From Owenia fusiformis (taxonomy: Eukaryota; Annelida; Polychaeta; Sabellida; Oweniidae), in NCBI GenBank assembly GCA_903813345.2, contig CAIIXF020000008.1:12748822-12812821 (forward strand): a stretch of 64,000 nt of DNA. The letters run 5' to 3'. Below are positions 1 through 13,100 of the stretch, in pieces. The notes under the pieces are model-generated. The model saw nothing but the letters and a program-made list of their open reading frames with translations. It ran no database searches and was not told the DNA's origin. A program made the translations under genes and the position numbers. Position 1 is the stretch's first letter; each line of letters begins with the position of its first letter.

Positions 1-1414
1 ATTGTCCTAGTGTTAGTGTTGTGTCCTCTAATAGAACTTTTCAAGTAGCTAGGATACTCTAGATAATGACAGATTTCAGCTGAATCCTCGGCAGGAATCT
101 AACCTCAATCGAAAATCAAAAATCAGTAGGTTTGTACATTGTATAGGGTTCAGAACTTTCTTTTGTGATTCACAACTTCAAATGCTAAAAATTTAGTAGC
201 CATTTTTACATAGCAGAGTCCATCCAAGGACAAGGATTCGAAAATGGGTCAGTTTGAATAAAAATTTAAACAAGTGTATGATTGGTGATAGCGTCCTATG
301 TGTTCTGAAAGTTCCTAGGGGGGCTCAATTATCTGTGAAATAGAATAATCACTGGCCATGTTAGACTTACATTAGTTTTTTCATTAGGTCTCACATGCAA
401 TGTTGTTAAAATGTCACTCTGAACCACAAAACTCACACAGCATCTCCTCTGGCTACCTACCTACTCCAGTCACACACATATACAGTATGTACAAGTATTT
501 AACCAGTACATATGGGATCAAAATAAAATCAATGTTTGTGTAACTGTTAACTAAATCTATAAACTCGTATATTCTCAAAAAGTGAAAAATATAACTCCTG
601 CATTTTTGATTAAGTTAAGAGGAAGCTATCTCTGATACTATCGTAAAATAATTTTAAATATGAAACATTCAGTTATCTGATAAAATGTTCAAGCCATTTA
701 TAATATTTTTATTTAAATAACACTACATTTTTTAATATGTTATCAATCAATCCAATCTGATCTTGAAATTTCCAATTTGCCAAATGACCAAACAGACATT
801 AGTAAATAAATCAGATAAGTAAATGTATTTAAATATTTTTCCAGTATGTGCATCACAAAAATGTCACATTTGATTTTTATCTGTGATTGGTAAGTGACTA
901 TAAATTTAAAATCAAAACCCTACAATTATCAAAGTTTCCGATCACAGCTGTGAAATTGACTGTCACCCCCCAAAATATGTCCAGAAATAGGAAAATTGTG
1001 CCGCAGCAAAGAAATTCAAAGGTTTCAGAGAAATCAAGCAAAGTGGGCAAATACCATCTTGATCCATCAAGGGATTTCATTGACTGAAGGAATACATTGG
1101 TTTAACAGTATGGGCAAAGACAACACTGAAGAATTTTGGACAGGAAACATAGTATATCTTTGTTATATCTCTGTTATGGCTCTGGATTGTTTGACAATGG
1201 TAGATGGCCTGAAACTGACCCTTCTTTATCTCCTTAAGTATTTACTCACTACTTGTTATATTTAACCTGTACACATGTAGGGTGTAAAACCTTAAGTAAT
1301 TCTGTATATAAACACATCGTGAACTTACTTTCTTGATTTATGTGTCAAATAAGAATTTAAATATCCAGTATAAAAATCATTTTTTGAATTTTTTCATTTT
1401 TTATCTATCACGTT

Positions 1415-1600
1415 CAGTGATCTCCCCACGATATTTTCTCAACTGGGTGCAAATTCCTCATTCTATCTGTTTCTGGTGAAAATATCCCAATATATCACAC
1501 TTTTGGCAGGGTGCAGAGAGATTGTCAACTGAGGGCAGGTAATTTTCAAATTTTCAACTGGGTACTGTGCCCAGTTGCTCTAATACTGGGAAGATCACTG
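1415..1600. mobile_element. CAGTGATCT-ended MITE, copy 1 (hAT-like)
   Basis: It starts CAGTGATCTCCCCAC and ends GGGAAGATCACTG, an imperfect terminal inverted repeat. The interior has the GGGTGCA / CAACTGGGT words also seen, inverted, at 36516-36720 and 38918-39104. It has no coding capacity, and I see no clear 8-bp duplication at this copy. It lies in Meis intronic or downstream DNA. Confidence 0.6.
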
Positions 1601-3982
1601 ACTTACATATCAAAGCTAATTCAAAGCCAGAAATGACAAACCTGTGCTCAAAGCTGTCAAAAAATCACCATAAAACCGTGAAACGATGATACAAAAATAA
1701 AAAGTTCAATTGAGTATATTCTGAAGTGCTGTGCCAATGAAAGTGAGAGCCATAGGATACCCATAGGGCCAGTTGATGGACATGTGTTTTGACACGAACC
1801 CAAAATATATTACATAGGAATATGAGCAATGGTTGTAATGATACATCATAATGGGTACGTTTCCTAATTGGCTCCTCTGGTCAAAATAACACAATTACAA
1901 TGTCACATCATCTTTCAAATCGATGCACATTTTTTGATAAAATTCAAAATTTTTGGGACTTTCCCAATAAAGAGCAAAGGAGGAGTAAATGTTAACAAAC
2001 AATCAAGTGCTACTTTGTATATGAAGACTAGAATCATCCAACTGATACAATGGACGTTTCAAAAATATTCAGCCATTTTGATTAAAAAAAATGTTTTTTA
2101 AAGCATATTTTACGATTTGAGATTTTCTTTAACATTAGATCCATTGATGCAGTATGAAAATTGTATTCACTCATTCAGTAAAAATAGACATACCCTTAAG
2201 GCTGAAAACTCACCAGGCAAAAAGAAAGTCATTAGGCACATTAAATTAGAATGAAGCGATTTTAACTACAGTCTGAACCACAGTGCAAGTACAGTGATAA
2301 TTACATGGCGAGATTTGTTGGTTTGAAAATGGAGTCATTTCTGAATGCAGTGACTGCACACCAACAATACATAGCATAACTCTCACTGTGCAACAATGGT
2401 ATAAGATAACATAGCATTGTAACTGCCCAGATACGGGATACCCCAAACCAATTTGTAGTTTCAGTAGAAAATGCAGTGAAAAGGAGAGAAATAGAATATC
2501 GAAAAATATAAACAGCCACAAAGTTCATAACCTGATGTATCGCAATATGCTACGATATTAGACCCTAAAAGGTACTTCCTCGAGGAAATCAGATGTCATT
2601 TCACCGATGAAAATTTTGGAAAGGTTATTTTAACTGGGCAATTATTGAGCTGGCCATTTTCTAGGATACCCAAGATTTGCGTGTGGACCCACATGGTGAG
2701 CTCCATGTTATCTTAAAAGCCCAATATGACTTAAGTGGCCCATAGCATGAAATCAGTCTGGTCTCAATGCCCCATAGTTTAAGCCTTCCACCCTGTGTGA
2801 TCACAGCACTCTCAATAGCTTGCAGGTGTCCAGGAAAGACTACCTCCAAGGTTTCTACCTGTCCACTTTAGAAAAATTACAGGTAAATGTAGGTTGCCTT
2901 GAAAATTACAGGTATACAGGTATGACTACATAACGAACTTCACAATGACTTCTAAATTCCAAGTACAGCACACACAAGCTTCTATTATTTGAACTGCTTT
3001 CAAAACTGAAGTCCATAGCACTAGTAATCGCATCATTTGCTTCAACATTATCACTTGACAAGAGAAATTCTCAGCCTTATGTAGGCCTGTTGAGCGAATG
3101 TACTGACCTATCATCGCTGACAGGTTCAACATGGTAGATGACACCCTCACGGAACCTTTATACAGGTTAAACCTGACCTCTACTAATACTGACAGTACGC
3201 ATCAGTCAAACAGGTAAAAAGCAAGGTTTTTACTTTATGGTTGCCCGGGAGATACTCATTGTAATAGTAACAGGCCACCTTTTCAATTTTCTCAACTCAA
3301 ATGGGCAATTAAACCCATGCAGCCATGAGGAGGTTGAAAAGTGCTATACAGCTTGGTTTTATGTCCCTATTATGTGTCATCAGTAGCTTTAGTCCAAATG
3401 GCAACTTTATGGGCTTTCAAATTGAAATTCTGTTCATCAGAAACAGCTACTCTAATCACTTAATGGCTATACTGAGGGCCTCTATCATCATAGATTAGGT
3501 CAATCATCTGGGTTTATTTCACTCTACTGCAACAAACGTCACTACCAACTTCATGTACAATGTTAAGTCCATCTCATGTCCTTGTTATAGCGCCTCAGAT
3601 CTGAGCTTTGAGATTTTGACTCCTATTTCATGCATCTAGTCATTTTGAAATGCTCTACTTAGGGTTTAAATTTGACTTAGATTTGAGCTAAAATGGAGCT
3701 AATTTTGAGACCTAAAACTTGAAGTATATATCCAGATTTTAATGATATTTTTCTTCAAAAGAATTGTATATTTATTAAGTGTTGGTTTAAATGCCTTAAG
3801 ATATGACTACTCTCGTTGAGAAAAACATAGAAATTCATGGCAAGGTTTGAGCCTTATAGTAGCTGTTTGTAATTTGTATGTTGTGTTATGTAGTGCCTGT
3901 TCTTTTGTAGCTTTTTGTACTTTGGGTTTTGTAGCTGATTTTACTTGAAGCAATGGTTGTGCATGGTACAATTTATGTTTTT

Positions 3983-4058
3983 GTTTTGTAGCAATGGTTG
4001 TGTTTTGTAGCAATGGTTGTGTTTTGGAGCAATGGTTGTGTTTTGAAGCAATGGTTGT
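3983..4058. repeat. 19-bp minisatellite
   Basis: Four tandem copies of a 19-bp unit (GTTTTGTAGCAATGGTTGT) with T/G/A changes at one site, plus a degenerate copy just upstream near 3950. Confidence 0.85.
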
Positions 4059-4162
4059 GATTGAAAAATGTGACCCTTCCTGATATTTTTTGTAGATCAT
4101 GTATGATTATCAATTCAATTAATGCTCCCATGTTGGGAAACCATATAATAAATGCTCCTTAC

Positions 4163-7100
4163 CTGTGCTGTAGGGGTTGTGACATCATCCTCGCTGATTG
4201 ATGATTTACCCATGTGGGTAGGATTCGCACCATCCCTGTCATCAATGACCAGATCAATAGGCATCTTTCCTTTCAAGCAGCTTATGTAACGGTGGCAGAA
4301 ATTATCACATAATTCATGCACCTGGAGAGAAAAGGGTTAAAATCATTAGAAAATATCATATTGTTTTTTGAGATGAAAGAGTTAAAATGGAACATTTTTT
4401 TAACTCAGGAAGGAAAGGGTTAATGATTCAAACCAACTTTGTTGTTGATATATTTTCTTGATTAACAAGTTAATGCTTTTAAAATGTTCTTAACTATTTT
4501 CTACCTCTGACTTCATGATTGCTCTTTTCATAGGTTATTATTGTGCAGTTGCGTCTTGATTTAGCATGGGATAAACTTAATCTATAAGCAGATTTTGATT
4601 TAGTCACATATGGTTATAAGCTCAGGTAAACGGGATTTTAAAGTCAACGAGTAGTTTTGTTTTGATTATAGTCACAAAGCTGATCAGCTGATTCAGTTAT
4701 AGCAATAAACCTTTCAGGTCTCGGTGAGAATTTAGATATTTATATTTAAGATAGTATTTTGTAATTAAATGTGACAGATTCAAGAAGTTTGTATGAAATG
4801 ACTGGAACAACATATGACTTATGGATCTGAACCTCTCTTTGGGTAACTTAATTTCTCGCATCAGTCTCCTCCAAATGCTTTTTATTTCTATTGATATTAA
4901 AAAGCAAAAGCGTATTGTTTCACACAAGTCTCTGATACCACCACGGAAAAACATCAGACATATACGCTATAAATAGCTCACTATTAATCATCGATATACA
5001 TGATTAAATACATACTATAAATTATAAGTATTGTTTGCACAATGTATTGTTTCACAGTGTAATATTTGATTCATATTGCTTGTGTTAGGTTATGATATAT
5101 TTAGAATTCTATGCTGGGTTTCTCATAAATTTACCATGAGAAAAATATCTATATAATGGTAATGGGGACACCTTTGTATTAGCAAAGTACATCAATCCAA
5201 GAATGCTTGACTTTTATTTTATATATTTTGTGTATTTTGGTCAGATTTATCGCTCTCTTGGTTTTAAAGCCAAGAGAATTGGGTGTTTTCCAGGAGTTCA
5301 TTTACAATAGATATCATTTAATAGAAAATATATGAAATTCAATCTTTGAATTTGGTGCCGTAGTGCCTTGTGGGCATGCAGACTAATAGTTATTTAATCC
5401 TAATTATATTAAATGATTTGCTTATCCCTTAATTGCCAAGTATACAGTTACATACTGAGCTAAAAACCACAATACAATTTATGCATATTACTTCAGTAGT
5501 GCATTCTCGCATTGCACCGAATATTGCGAACATAAATGAAGTTATAATATATGATGGGAGTATATCACAAGATATTTTTTATCTAGCCATGAAGCCTCTA
5601 CTTATCTTGTCAATTCTATTTTTTGTTTTTTAAAGATAAATCTCAGATTGATGCGACTAAAATATGCAATATTCATGATTATCTCTTTAAAACAACGACT
5701 CAAAAATTTTCAACAGATATCCTTATCTAGGTATACACAATATAATCTCATTAATGAGAGACAGCTAGAAGGGTCAAGCATTATTGACAGACAACTTTTT
5801 AAAGTTTGATTAAAGAGAAGCATACATGTACTATGACACCATCTTGAGTAAATCTATACTTTAATTAATAGAGTTGGTCGGAATAAATTGATAAATTTTC
5901 ACATTTTCCCTATAAAATCAGTTCAATGCAAACAAAGTGTTTGTTAAATCCCATTGAAGTGTTTTACATTTGTTTAATTGACGATTCATGTTTCGAATGA
6001 TTTATTGAGGATTTCTATTGTGAACTATAGTATCAGTTTGTAAATATAATATCTAGATACATAGGGACTGTATATAGAGGAAGATGGCACAAAGGGCTAA
6101 TTCACAACATCTTAGTACATATTGAGCACTGCAGTTTGTCTGAAGGTAAAACTTTCTTTCAAAAATTTATTCAATTTTGCATTTCCCTTTCAAATATTAC
6201 AGTGCTCATAATTGTAAACATGAAAATACAAGAACTAGCAATTCAACTGAAGAGAAATATTTTTACCCTCTAAATATATACAAAATATGTTTATCAATGA
6301 GTGGATTTAAATGCTAACTGAGAAAATGAGTGAAATTGCCATGAAAAGTAAATAATTTTAATGGGTATATACTAACCTTCTCTAGCTCAAGCAAATGGAA
6401 ACGTAAAACTTGAATGGCTTGAATCATCTGAAAAAAAGAAAATTATTCTTTAAGAAATATCCTCAAAAGCTGCTATCTCTTTAGTAATAGCAACTTCAAA
6501 GCAATATCATAAAATGCGATCATTTAAGGAGAAATTAATTTTTTTCAATTTGAAACCAATTCATTCCCTGAGCACATAATGGTCTGCAATATTAGCCAAG
6601 CCAGAGAGACATGCATTGTTTTTACGATATATTTACGTGATACTACGATATTCTATGTAATAAATCAATAGAACAAAAACTATGATCTTGTAATCAAGCA
6701 AAGAAGAGATTTGTGTGAGTAGACTATGTGCAACAGACCTCTAACTAGACAAGCAACCAAATGAATGAAGCAAGCATATTACAATGGAACATTACTAATA
6801 ATAACAGGGCTCTATCTAGGCAGAAGCAACCAAAAATGAACAATGGAGAGAATATACATTGTATGGTAGCATAAGCTTAACTTCAGATTTTTTGTGATGA
6901 GATGACAGAATCTACCCACCCCCTCTCAGTTAGATTCAGAGTAGATCATGCAGTGCATGGTTACTGTGATATTGCAGTGCATGGTTACTGTGATATTGCA
7001 GTGCATGGCTGTCATATCAATGCAGTGCATGGCTGTCATATCAATGCAGTGCATGAGAGTAAATAACATAATGTTATGCATGGCTTGTGATGCAAAAATA

Positions 7101-10100
7101 AGCAATTGTAAAGAACCAGCACTGTGACGAAGACAACACTATGGAACTGGGAGTTTTACAATCACAACATTTAATAATCTCCATTTATTGCTCAAGAAAC
7201 CACACAAATCCAGCCAAGTGTCAAGCCAAAACAAACACAAAGCATGATTGCCAAGAAATAATTAAATAAAAATTAATAGAAAGTTATTATTAAATTTACG
7301 GATAATACCAAAATTATTTTTCAATTTTCGCAATTAAACTTATTGCATTAATCCGAGAATTGGGGAATTAAACAGCTAGCGTAGAAAATTATTCGCATTT
7401 AAATACATTATAGATTTCAGTGAGAAATTGACTTGAAGTGGCTAGCTTAGGATGTATCCAAACTACAAGAGATTTGAGTCTAATGTAAAAGAATTGTGAA
7501 CACAATAGATTTAGCAGGTCTGGTGAATCAGAAGGGGTAGAATTCAGTGGGGAAATGTCAGCAATGGTTGTGGCATTGATCACAAGTAGGGTTGCCCTCT
7601 TCAGACTTCTGCATGACTTCACCGTAAACCACTGCAACTTTCATCCACTTTCATACGTTTCCAATTCAGTAAATCAGCAGAACAATTGGGCTATTAGTAG
7701 ACAATTAGGGCCGGCAAATCATCGGTAACCAGCTATGGAAGCTAAAAACCTAGTGGGGGAGCCCCTTAAGCCTCTGACTTCTTGCTAACACAATCTGTTA
7801 GCCACTTTTTGCCCCCAGTCAGGTTTAATTCCTGATTTGGAGTTCAATCAAGATATGTTACCAGGGAGTTAGGGGGTCATTGAGTATAGGTGTAGTGTCG
7901 GATTCGAGCCAAGAATCTTGTGGCAAAACACATTATATCACAGCAGAGCAGCCCTTCAAGGAAACAGCTCTGACCCAATGTCATATAAAGGACAAGACAT
8001 CTTACGTAGGTCCATTTGGTGACAAGAATTGATAAACTGAACTGTGGAATCCTCAAACATTCTTTTAGATTAAATTGATTAAAGCACCACAAATATAAAT
8101 TTAAATTGATATTTAAAAGAATATTGAGACTTCTCAATGTATGGTAAAAAATATGATGAAAAAATGCAATGCTAAAGCAGTTATGCCTAGGTCACATAGC
8201 CGCCGGGCGCCGGCCGATGAGTAGTCATCGGCCGATTCCTAAATCGACCGGGCGCCGGTGACTTTTCACCGATGTCTTGATCTAATCGTGAGTATGGTCA
8301 CATTAGTACAGGCATCGTACGGCGCCCGCAATCAATTGAATCTGAAAGACATCGCACGGGTATCGCAAGGCTATCGGCCGATGGCCGTACGGGACCCGCC
8401 AGGACATCGGTCGATTTACAGGCCTCTAGATTTATACTTAATCCCTGTATGACCCAGTATGACTGTTCCACATGGCGTGAATGCAACATATGAAAACGAA
8501 ATACTTTGATAAACAGGACTTCCAGGATAATAATGTTTTCATGCAATAAAAATCAGAAAAAGAAGATCCTCTTTTGAGTAAATAGGTTCAATATTTAGAA
8601 AAAATGTTGACATGGGGTCCCTATTCATCATTTTTCGAATTGTTTGATTGATATTTTTATCATCATGGGTACTTCAATTGAAAGAAAACATATTGTTTTA
8701 ATAAAAACACTCTATTTGTGCCCAGAAGGTACTCATGGTGAAAGATATGACCGTCTAAAATCACTTGCCATACTGGACGTGGTCTTTTCATCAAAGTGCA
8801 CCCTGATCTTAATTCATTTTTAGATCTTTCATATAAAAAAATACTAAGTCTACCTGTCCATCCGATGCTATTAGCAAAATTCCCTATTTCTCCATCTTTC
8901 TTTCGTCTGTTCTTGTAAAGGGAATTAGTTTGGTCATAAAAATATGGCTTCAAAGAAATTGGCATATTTCTTCTGTTTCAAGTGGAGTACCCGCTTCCCT
9001 ATAGACACATCTAAATCTTCATCATCCACCAGCTCAGTAGCATTGTTATTGTCTTTTTCCACCTGTCTTCCCAAGGCCTTCCTCATATATGGCCCATTGG
9101 CCTTATCCCCTCTATCCTTAGCCTTTGGCATATTACGTTGTAATTGAGACGTAATTAATCGTAGTAAAATTGTGACCCTTGAAATTACTGTACTCACAAA
9201 AACATTCCGAAGGTTTTTAAAATAAATGATTTGTAATGGTATATGCATGAGTGAATATACGCATAAAAATGTAACACTCTATTCAATGTGTATGACAGAC
9301 ATACACGATTAATGTCAATATAAGAACGACTAGATCAACTCACCCACCCAGCCATTCAAATGTGTGCCATTGTTTTATATACAGTAAGCTTAATCGTTCC
9401 ATTTATGTTTTATAAAAATCTCTGACAGTGTGTACTAATTATAATTCCTTACCTCATTATTTTTAAAACCCTTATATCACTTTATAAGTAATCATTATTA
9501 AGATTTATCCAACAAATCAGCACGCAAAATCCAAAGATGACCGTGCGATGCCACCGGGCGCCGTAAGATAATCGTACGATGATCGGGCGGGACACGGCCG
9601 GGTAGGTACCGATGAGTTTGGTTGAGAAAAAATCGCCAAGACATCGGCAACTTTTATCTCCGCGATAAAACTCTGCCGGCGCCCGTACGATGTCTAAAAA
9701 TCGGCCGATGAGTGGCGATCATCGCCCGGCGCCCGTACGATGCCCGGGCTCGCCGGCCGATTTTGAACAAAATACTCATCGGCCGGGCGCCGCAGTGAAA
9801 ATCGGAGCCTATGTGACCAAGGCATTAGCAAATATAATAGCCCAATGTTTTAACTATGTTCTGAACAGGTCAGCATACTTATGTTCTATATTAAGCTCAA
9901 ACTACTTGTAAGTTTATGCCTAGAGTTATATAGTAAAACATTGTTAACATACACAAAAAAGATTAGTATAATGTGTTCTAAGTTTTTTTCTCTAACTAAA
10001 CTACAAGGTTACAAGTGTGTGTTGGAAATAACAAAACAAAGCACAAAGTTGGCAGAAACCGGAAATATTGGAATCGGTCCACATTATTTAAAGATTCTGA

Positions 10101-13100
10101 GATGTGTTTTGTAGCAAAGCAGTAAACATCAAATAAAAGTTAATGCCAAATTACGCAAACAGATATTTTGGTGCAGTATTGTGTGTCATTGACTTTACAG
10201 AGCATTTCTGAAAAATATGCATTTGTGCATTTGAAGTATAACGTTACTCGCTACACTATATTTGAAATATAATGTCCATGCTACACTATATTTGAAATAT
10301 AATGTCAGTGCTACACTATATTTGAAATATAATGGGGCATGCTACACTATATTTGAAATATAATGGGGCATGCTACACTATATTTGAAATATAATGGGGC
10401 ATGCTACACTATATTTGAAATCATAATGTGTCATACTTTTCAAAGAAAAGTGCCATACTTTTATGAATATATCATGCCATACTTTTTGCCATACTTTATA
10501 AGCAACAAAAGGATGCCAAACTAAAATGTGAACATAGCATGTCATACTTTGATAACATAACATGTCAAACTTTATGAACATAACATGTCACACTTTATGA
10601 ACATAACATGTCACACTTTATGAACATAACATGTCACACTTTGTGAACACAGTGCCATAAGTGAAGGTCCAAGAGAAGGTAGGTGTGTTACTTGGGTTGT
10701 AAGAAGAAATGTCATGCGTACCAGGCTATCTAGCTCATGATTGGTCGAGAAGACATGCCCCTCTGCCTGTGCCTAGTTGGAAAGCAAGAGGAAGAATTAT
10801 TTCGGGAAAGCGGGTGGTCATGTAAATATCTCTCAAACGACCCCCACTAACTATGTCTAAACATATCACCTAGGCAACCAGGTGTGTTTTCTTGCATGGG
10901 GTAAGGGTGGAAGTTAAGTTTTGGGTAAGGCTAAAATGTTTTTTTTTTAAATGTTAGTAACAGTGTACTTTTGGTGGTCTTTGACATACTAGAGAGAAGG
11001 TATATTAGCCTAAGGTAGACTGGAAGTGGTTAAGCCGAGGTGTTATGGTTCACAGTAGTGAAAGGGTTAACAGCTACTTGTCACATTTGACTAAATAGGT
11101 GGCACTGCTATATAAGATAAATACAGTCTAACACAGGGCCCAAAAACTAGCTCAAATTTGGATTTAAATTTTTGGGCCTATGTGCTGGACTGTAATAGCA
11201 CCTCTATTTAATATAATGTTACAGATGTGCAAAGTAGGCCACCACCAAAGGTGAAATACATGAGAAAAGTGCAGTATATATAAATAACGTGTCCATCATG
11301 CAAATATATACTCTAAAACCATAGTCACCAATGTCTCTAAAACTACAGTCTTTTCTTGACAAAAATTATCAATATCTATTTCTATTCATTGGATAATTGC
11401 AGAAAAAATAATAACAAAATTTTAAATATGCAATTGCTTTACTTAATTCCTAATGAGTTTGAGTTAGTAATATGTAATTGATGATAGGTAAAGACTGGGG
11501 AAACAATGACAATGTTTGTCTTTGTTGATTGATTGATGACTATGGTTTATGGAGTCTTGTCTGCATAAACAACAAAAATCTCCATCCTACCAGACTATCT
11601 AGTTCTTGATCAGAGGTTGCTAGAGGTCTCCCTTCACTTTGAGCCTAGAAAAAAGCATATTATGATATTATGGTAGTCAAAGAACCTAGAAAATATCAAA
11701 CTGTGGAAGCTAAAATCATAAAACCTAGAAAACGGCATATTTTGGAAGTCATATAGCTCACAAAGTCCAGAGAAAAGTATAAATATCGAAAAGCATAAAG
11801 CCAAGAAAAAACATGTGTAGTATATCATTTTGACCTAGTAAAATTGATCACTTTTGGCCTAGTATGGGTTTTCTTTACAACCCAAGTGAATTTAAAATGT
11901 CAAGTTAGTTCAGAAATATAATTCACTGAGAGCCTTTAAGATAATCTGGGCAAAGAGAATATATAGCTTTATGTAAATAAAATATGTCACTTTTGACCTT
12001 GAAACATTTTCATGTCAGAATCTAGGAAATATTTCTAATTTTCACCCAGAGATAGAACACTATGAATTTAAGTCAAATAGCGATGTTTCTATTTCAATTC
12101 AAAAAGGTATATTGCATTACATTTAAAAAAGACAATATAACAGAACTACATTGTTATATTTTAACCTAGAAAATATCACATACACCATAGAAACATTAGT
12201 CATAACTGATCTTCACTTTGTTGTAGGCTTTTGAGTATATCTCATTTGAACCTGTCAAAATATGACAGAGAAAATCAATGATATCAACTTAAACTCCAGT
12301 ACACCTAAAAATAACAGAACTAGAAAGATTAATATATAAATATAGAAAATTCCTTTTGATAATGTCATCCATATATGTTTTTGTGGTTTAATACACTGTA
12401 GTAGGGTAGGGTGTATGATATTTATTTGAAATTCAGGCGAATAACTGGATTGATTTTGTGACAAAGACACAGAAGTCAAGACCATTGACTTTATCAACTA
12501 CAGATTAGGCTCCTGAACAATAATGTTTTATGTTGGGTCAAATTCCAATCAGAAATGTATGTTTTTGTTAAGGTTGAAATCTAAATAATGATCTTCAAAA
12601 TTTGAATAAATTAGAAAACATTGCACACTTTATAATTAAACTCAAGAAAATGGATGGGTTAATAACAAGTGATAAGTGAAATTCTAGATTAAAAACAAAT
12701 TTGAAAAAAAATGAAGAATAAAAAAATATTTTGAGAGTGAAATATGTTTGATATTATAGTCTAGGATGGGAATAGTGTAGGATACGAACTACAAGAGCAC
12801 AGAGTACTCTTTATAGCCCATTATGATAGACGATGATGACAGACATAACCTTAAAAAATAATTAATGAGTTAATCAACTTCAATACCTCCAAACTCATGA
12901 TATGCCAATACAGGATAAACATTTAAAATAATCCTCAAATAGCTAGAAATTTTCATATGAATAGAAATGCTTTCAGATTTAGAGAATCCTTTTTGGAATA
13001 ATTTTGTAAGAATTTACAGGGATGTTGGGTATATGTTGGTGCATTTTCATAACCCTTTACAAGCCCCGAAGGTAATCATACACATGAATATCCCTCGTAT

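Larger units (their letters stand above)
1..4162. other. Meis intron/flank without detected exons
   Basis: I searched the minus strand for the Meis linker and homeodomain and found nothing. The stretch is AT-rich and holds a CAGTGATCT MITE and a minisatellite (both listed separately). The short ORFs here have no recognisable motifs. Confidence 0.6.

Noticed and set aside
1-4162. Meis homeodomain exons
   Set aside because: Searched on the minus strand for the WFINARRR region, the LFQHL region and the linker; none present, so they lie outside the window.
8663-8965. Second-frame ORF in the TTA-flanked element
   Set aside because: Overlaps the better small ORF in another frame, no motifs; may be read only if spliced, which cannot be judged.
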